Source: Haemophilus parainfluenzae
Lineage (GTDB): Bacteria > Pseudomonadota > Gammaproteobacteria > Enterobacterales > Pasteurellaceae
Assembly (NCBI GenBank): GCA_018381425.1
Contig: JAGZRY010000071.1
Span: 1 to 7,589 of the forward strand
Length of the DNA stretch: 7,589 bases
Reading direction: 5' to 3'
Shown here: in pieces, positions 5,040 through 7,589 of the stretch
Layout of the letters: the number at the start of each line of letters is the position of its first letter
How positions within the stretch are numbered: position 1 is the stretch's first letter
Notes under the pieces: model-generated
The model's input: only the letters and a program-made list of their open reading frames with translations
Databases searched by the model: none
Told to the model about the DNA's origin: nothing
Position numbers and translations under genes: made by a program

Positions 5040-5897
5040 ATGGTCAATAAGGTTGAAAACATTATAACTGTTATCAATTACATAGAAGACAATCTCACAG
5101 AAAAACTAAACTTATCTTCTATTGCGATGGGCGTTGGGTATTCAAAGTATCATTTGCATAGAATGTTTGTCGAAACTGTGGGGTTGTCTATACATGACTA
5201 TGTACAACGCAGACAATTAACAGAATCTGCAAAACTTTTAGTGTTTTCTGATAAATCTATTCTTGAAATCTCACTTATTGCTGGGTATGAAAGTCAGCAA
5301 GCATTTACAAATATTTTTAAGCAGATGTATAAGAAAACACCTAATGAATATCGAGTGAACGAAGAGTTTTATCCGTTACAGCTTAGATTTGATTTGATAC
5401 AAACAATTAAACAAAAATTATCACAAAAAGAAATAAAAGAAAATATTAGGTTTGCCACAACAACTGATATACCTGCCTGCCTAGAACTAGCTTATTTAGT
5501 AATAGACGGCTTTCCAAATTTGAATGATAATGAATACTTATCAGAATTAGAAAGAGGTATTTTAGAGCAAAGAGTATTGATTTTAAGTGATAATGATATT
5601 GCCATTGCTTTGATGTCTATTAACTATCATACGGGAAGTATTGATTTCTTTGGAGTACACCCTTTATATCGTAAATGTGGTATTACAAAATTGTTTTTAG
5701 ATAAGGTTATGAATGAACTTTTAATAGATAAAGACATTTCTGTAACAACATTCCGTGAGGGCGACAAAGCTGATACAGGGTATCGTAAGGCTTACAAAGA
5801 ATTAGGCTTTGCAGAAGCAGAATTATTATTTGAATTTGGTTATCCCACACAAAAATTAGTATTATTTTCAAAAAATGGGGGAAGCACAAATGAATAG
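5040..5897 (+). CDS. AraC-type DNA-binding domain fused to a GNAT acetyltransferase domain
   Basis: The protein has 285 residues. Residues 1-105 form an AraC DNA-binding domain: a first helix-turn-helix around LSSIAMGVGYSKYHLHRMF (about 25-43) and the second with ILEISLIAGYESQQAFTNIFKQMYKKTPNEYR (about 73-104). From ~137 (IRFATTTDIPACLELAY) to the end it reads as a GNAT domain, with IDFFGVHPLYRKCGITKLFLDKVM as the acetyl-CoA binding region (beta4-loop-alpha3; RKCGIT approximates R-x-x-G-x-G/A) and AYKELGFAEAE as the late motif. Unlike the first AraC protein, the sensor half is an acetyltransferase fold, which may sense acetyl-CoA or a ligand, or modify a drug. It is the first gene of an operon: its TAG overlaps the MATE start by eight bases. 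Whether the GNAT half is catalytically active is not known. Confidence 0.88.
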   Translation: MVNKVENIITVINYIEDNLTEKLNLSSIAMGVGYSKYHLHRMFVETVGLSIHDYVQRRQLTESAKLLVFSDKSILEISLIAGYESQQAFTNIFKQMYKKTPNEYRVNEEFYPLQLRFDLIQTIKQKLSQKEIKENIRFATTTDIPACLELAYLVIDGFPNLNDNEYLSELERGILEQRVLILSDNDIAIALMSINYHTGSIDFFGVHPLYRKCGITKLFLDKVMNELLIDKDISVTTFREGDKADTGYRKAYKELGFAEAELLFEFGYPTQKLVLFSKNGGSTNE

Positions 5898-7257
5898 TAA
5901 TCCTCTTGCAAAAGATTTTAGTACTGGTTCTTTATTAAAATTTGCTTTCCCGACAATATCCATGATGTTATTTATGGGGCTTTACACTATTGTAGATACC
6001 ATATTTATATCACGCTTTGTCAATACAGATGCTTTATCAGCAATCAACATTGTTTGTCCTATTATCAATTTAATCGTAGGCTTAGGAACAATGATAGCTA
6101 CGGGTGGTAGTGCCATAGTTGCAAGAAAAATGGGGGCAGGAGAACCCAAACGAGCAAAACAGGATTTTACACTCCTTATTTTATTTGGGTTTATTTTGGG
6201 AGCAGTATTTTCCATTCTGGGAATTATCTTTATTGATGAAATTATATATGCTCTTGGAGCTGATAATGTTTTATTTCCATATTGTAAAGATTATTTAACT
6301 ATTATTTTACTATTTACACCTGCAAGTATGTTGCAGGTACTATTTCAAAATTTATTTGTAACAGCAGGAAAACCAACTTTGGGACTGGTTCTTTCTGTAT
6401 GTGCTGGTGTAATGAATATCGTATTTGATTATCTCTTTATGGTTATATTTGACATGGGGATTGCTGGTGCAGGATTTGGAACTGGAATTGGTTATTTGAT
6501 ACCAGCTATTACGGGGTTAATTGTCTTTAGTAAAAAATCGGGGACATTGTCTTTTGTAAAACCTCTTATAGATTTTAAAGTACTTGGAGAAAGTTGTATA
6601 AATGGTTCATCAGAAATGGTTAGCCAGCTTTCAACAGCAATTACTACATTCTTTTTCAATCGTACAATGATGAATTTATTGGGTGTAAATGGTGTGGCTT
6701 CTATTACTATAATTATATATACACAATTTTTACTTACAACATTATTTATTGGTTTTTCAATGGGCATTGCCCCTATAATTAGCTATAATTTTGGGGCAAA
6801 CAATTATTATAGATTAAAGAAAATATATAAAATCTGTATTTCTTTCATTTTTGTAGGTTCAATATTTATTTTTGCGTTGTCCTTTATAAATGGAAATAGT
6901 TTGGTGCATTTATTTACTGGGACGAATGAAGCGGTATATAAAATTGCAATAAACGGTTTTATGATATTTGCATTTAGTTTTCTTTTTTTGGGTTTCAATA
7001 TATTTTCATCAGCAATTTTTACTGCATTATCTAATGGTAAGCTATCTGCTTTAATTTCTTTTCTAAGGACATTCGGCTTTATAATGATAGGCTTGTTGAT
7101 AATGCCACAGTTCATTGGGATAACAGGTGTATGGTTGGCTGTTCCCATTGCAGAAATATTAACACTATGTGTTTCAGTATATTTGAATTTTCGTCTTTTG
7201 CGTTCGTGGAATAATCAGAATAATAGTTATGAAAAGAGTACAGAAAGGTTATTATGA
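5890..7257 (+). CDS. MATE-family multidrug efflux transporter (MepA-like)
   Basis: The protein is 455 residues from the ATG at 5890 (460 from the in-frame ATG at 5875), close to S. aureus MepA in length, with about twelve hydrophobic segments. The N-terminus has the MepA-type pattern [14 protein letters not shown] (about 31-44), then [20 protein letters not shown] and [20 protein letters not shown]. The second half repeats the fold, with [20 protein letters not shown] as the matching loop. MATE pumps exchange Na+ or H+ for cationic drugs and dyes across the membrane. I prefer 5890 because GGGGGAAG (5877-5884) precedes it at usable spacing, nothing does so for 5875, and ATGAATAG overlaps the upstream stop, a translational coupling design. 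It shares an operon with the AraC-GNAT gene, its probable regulator. No frameshift or lost segment is seen; the substrate is not determined. Confidence 0.93.
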   Translation: MNSNPLAKDFSTGSLLKFAFPTISMMLFMGLYTIVDTIFISRFVNTDALSAINIVCPIINLIVGLGTMIATGGSAIVARKMGAGEPKRAKQDFTLLILFGFILGAVFSILGIIFIDEIIYALGADNVLFPYCKDYLTIILLFTPASMLQVLFQNLFVTAGKPTLGLVLSVCAGVMNIVFDYLFMVIFDMGIAGAGFGTGIGYLIPAITGLIVFSKKSGTLSFVKPLIDFKVLGESCINGSSEMVSQLSTAITTFFFNRTMMNLLGVNGVASITIIIYTQFLLTTLFIGFSMGIAPIISYNFGANNYYRLKKIYKICISFIFVGSIFIFALSFINGNSLVHLFTGTNEAVYKIAINGFMIFAFSFLFLGFNIFSSAIFTALSNGKLSALISFLRTFGFIMIGLLIMPQFIGITGVWLAVPIAEILTLCVSVYLNFRLLRSWNNQNNSYEKSTERLL

Positions 7258-7496
7258 TAGGACTAAAAAAACGAGATATAAAAAAAGCATTGAAAGCAGG
7301 TGCAAAAGCTGGCAGTGTTTCATTGGCTGATGTACGGGCTGATATTGAGGCAACGATTGATGAAGCTATGAACAGCACCGATCCAGAGGTGCAGGCAAAT
7401 TTCAAAAAATATTTTGGAAATAAACGCCCTACGCCAGAGGAATATATTTACACAATTACAAAGAAAGCAGTTAAAGGGCTGAAAGTATGGAAATAG
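7254..7496 (+). CDS. Small Spo0A C-terminal-domain-like protein
   Basis: An 80-residue protein starts in the ATGA overlap with the MATE stop; AGAAAGG (7242-7248) precedes it. The N-terminus is strongly basic ([19 protein letters not shown]). Residues ~25-75, from [15 protein letters not shown] through [20 protein letters not shown], resemble the last part of the Spo0A DNA-binding domain, where B. subtilis Spo0A has ERAIRHAIEVAW and later KPTNSEFIAMVADKL. There is no receiver domain, and the helices that contact DNA in Spo0A are mostly missing, so it is unlikely to act as Spo0A itself. It may bind a partner or nucleic acid; its function is not known. It sits between the pump and a YafY-type regulator (10-base overlap). 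A diverged partial relative lies at 3277-3405. The coding call is firm; the family call is moderate. Confidence 0.7.
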   Translation: MIGLKKRDIKKALKAGAKAGSVSLADVRADIEATIDEAMNSTDPEVQANFKKYFGNKRPTPEEYIYTITKKAVKGLKVWK

Positions 7497-7589
7497 AACG
7501 TCTGATAGGAATAATCTTTTATTTAATAAATAGAGAGTGTGTAACAACAAATGAATTAGCACAAAAGTTTGAAGTATCTCGCAGAACGA
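7487..7589 (+). CDS. YafY/WYL-type transcriptional regulator, N-terminus only (cut by window end)
   Basis: The ATG at 7487 overlaps the end of the small gene before it by ten bases and has AAAGGG (7473-7478) at good spacing. The 34 visible residues include [20 protein letters not shown], then [11 protein letters not shown]. This is the HTH_11 (DeoR-like winged helix) start of YafY-type regulators, which normally continue with a WYL domain. The frame is open to the last base. Its place at the end of the efflux operon suggests control of, or a response linked to, the pump. The WYL part is assumed from the family, not seen. Confidence 0.75.
   Translation, partial: MEIERLIGIIFYLINRECVTTNELAQKFEVSRRT

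Noticed and set aside
5875..5889. ATG 5875 as the MATE start
   Set aside because: No ribosome site precedes it, whereas GGGGGAAG is suitably placed for ATG 5890; the five extra residues are not part of the family pattern. It is not fully excluded.
5982..7148. Antisense frames within the MATE gene (5982-6215, 6492-6767, 6807-7148)
   Set aside because: They are mirror images of a well-supported transporter gene and show no ribosome sites or family motifs.
7112..7562. Antisense frames opposite the small gene (7112-7405 and 7320-7562)
   Set aside because: The + strand genes here have ribosome sites, stop-start overlaps and recognisable domains; the antisense frames have none.
1..7589. tRNA or rRNA genes, CRISPR array, insertion-sequence transposase, integrase or attachment sites
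   Set aside because: I looked for clover-leaf ends, regularly spaced repeats, DDE or tyrosine-recombinase motifs and terminal repeats and saw none in this window.

Overview
The window looks like the accessory (cargo) region of a Tn916-family integrative and conjugative element from a low-GC Gram-positive host (Firmicutes). The first 1.25 kb is conserved conjugation backbone: the 3' end of an Orf14-type NlpC/P60 peptidoglycan hydrolase, then a complete Orf13/TcpC-type conjugal transfer protein. In classical Tn916 a tetracycline-resistance gene, tet(M), follows Orf13. No tet(M) is visible here. A run of AT-rich regulator, acetyltransferase and efflux genes takes its place, and every convincing gene is on the + strand.

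The cargo falls into two modules. Module 1 (about 1.25-4.69 kb) starts after a terminator at the Orf13 end. It holds a MerR regulator with a GyrI-like ligand domain, then a TrmO/TsaA-type tRNA methyltransferase and a GNAT acetyltransferase read from a MerR-style promoter (19-bp spacer with a central dyad). Next come a decayed fragment of a small Spo0A-C-like gene, an AraC regulator with a GyrI-like domain, and the start of a DUF3788-like gene. Module 2 (about 4.86-7.59 kb) is a compact operon of overlapping genes: an AraC-GNAT fusion, a MepA-type MATE efflux pump, a small Spo0A C-terminal-like protein, and the start of a YafY/WYL-type regulator cut by the window end.

The most interesting feature is the seam between the modules. 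The ORF at 4544-4861 appears to be a three-part chimera: a DUF3788-like N-terminus, a middle piece resembling the Tn916 Orf7-type sigma factor (cut before its DNA-recognition helices), and a last nine residues (NNSNWKIIG) that nearly repeat the Orf13 C-terminus (KDSNWKIVG). An Orf13-like terminator hairpin follows it. In Tn916 the order is orf13 - cargo - orf7 - ... - int/xis, so cargo 1 - orf7 piece - orf13 tail - cargo 2 is what a large deletion between two tandem or recombining Tn916-like elements would leave. I infer that the region is a collapsed double cargo.

Functionally, two regulators of different families carry the same type of drug-sensing domain, next to acetyltransferases and a multidrug pump. 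This suggests an inducible small-molecule or antimicrobial response island. The substrates and inducers cannot be read from the sequence.
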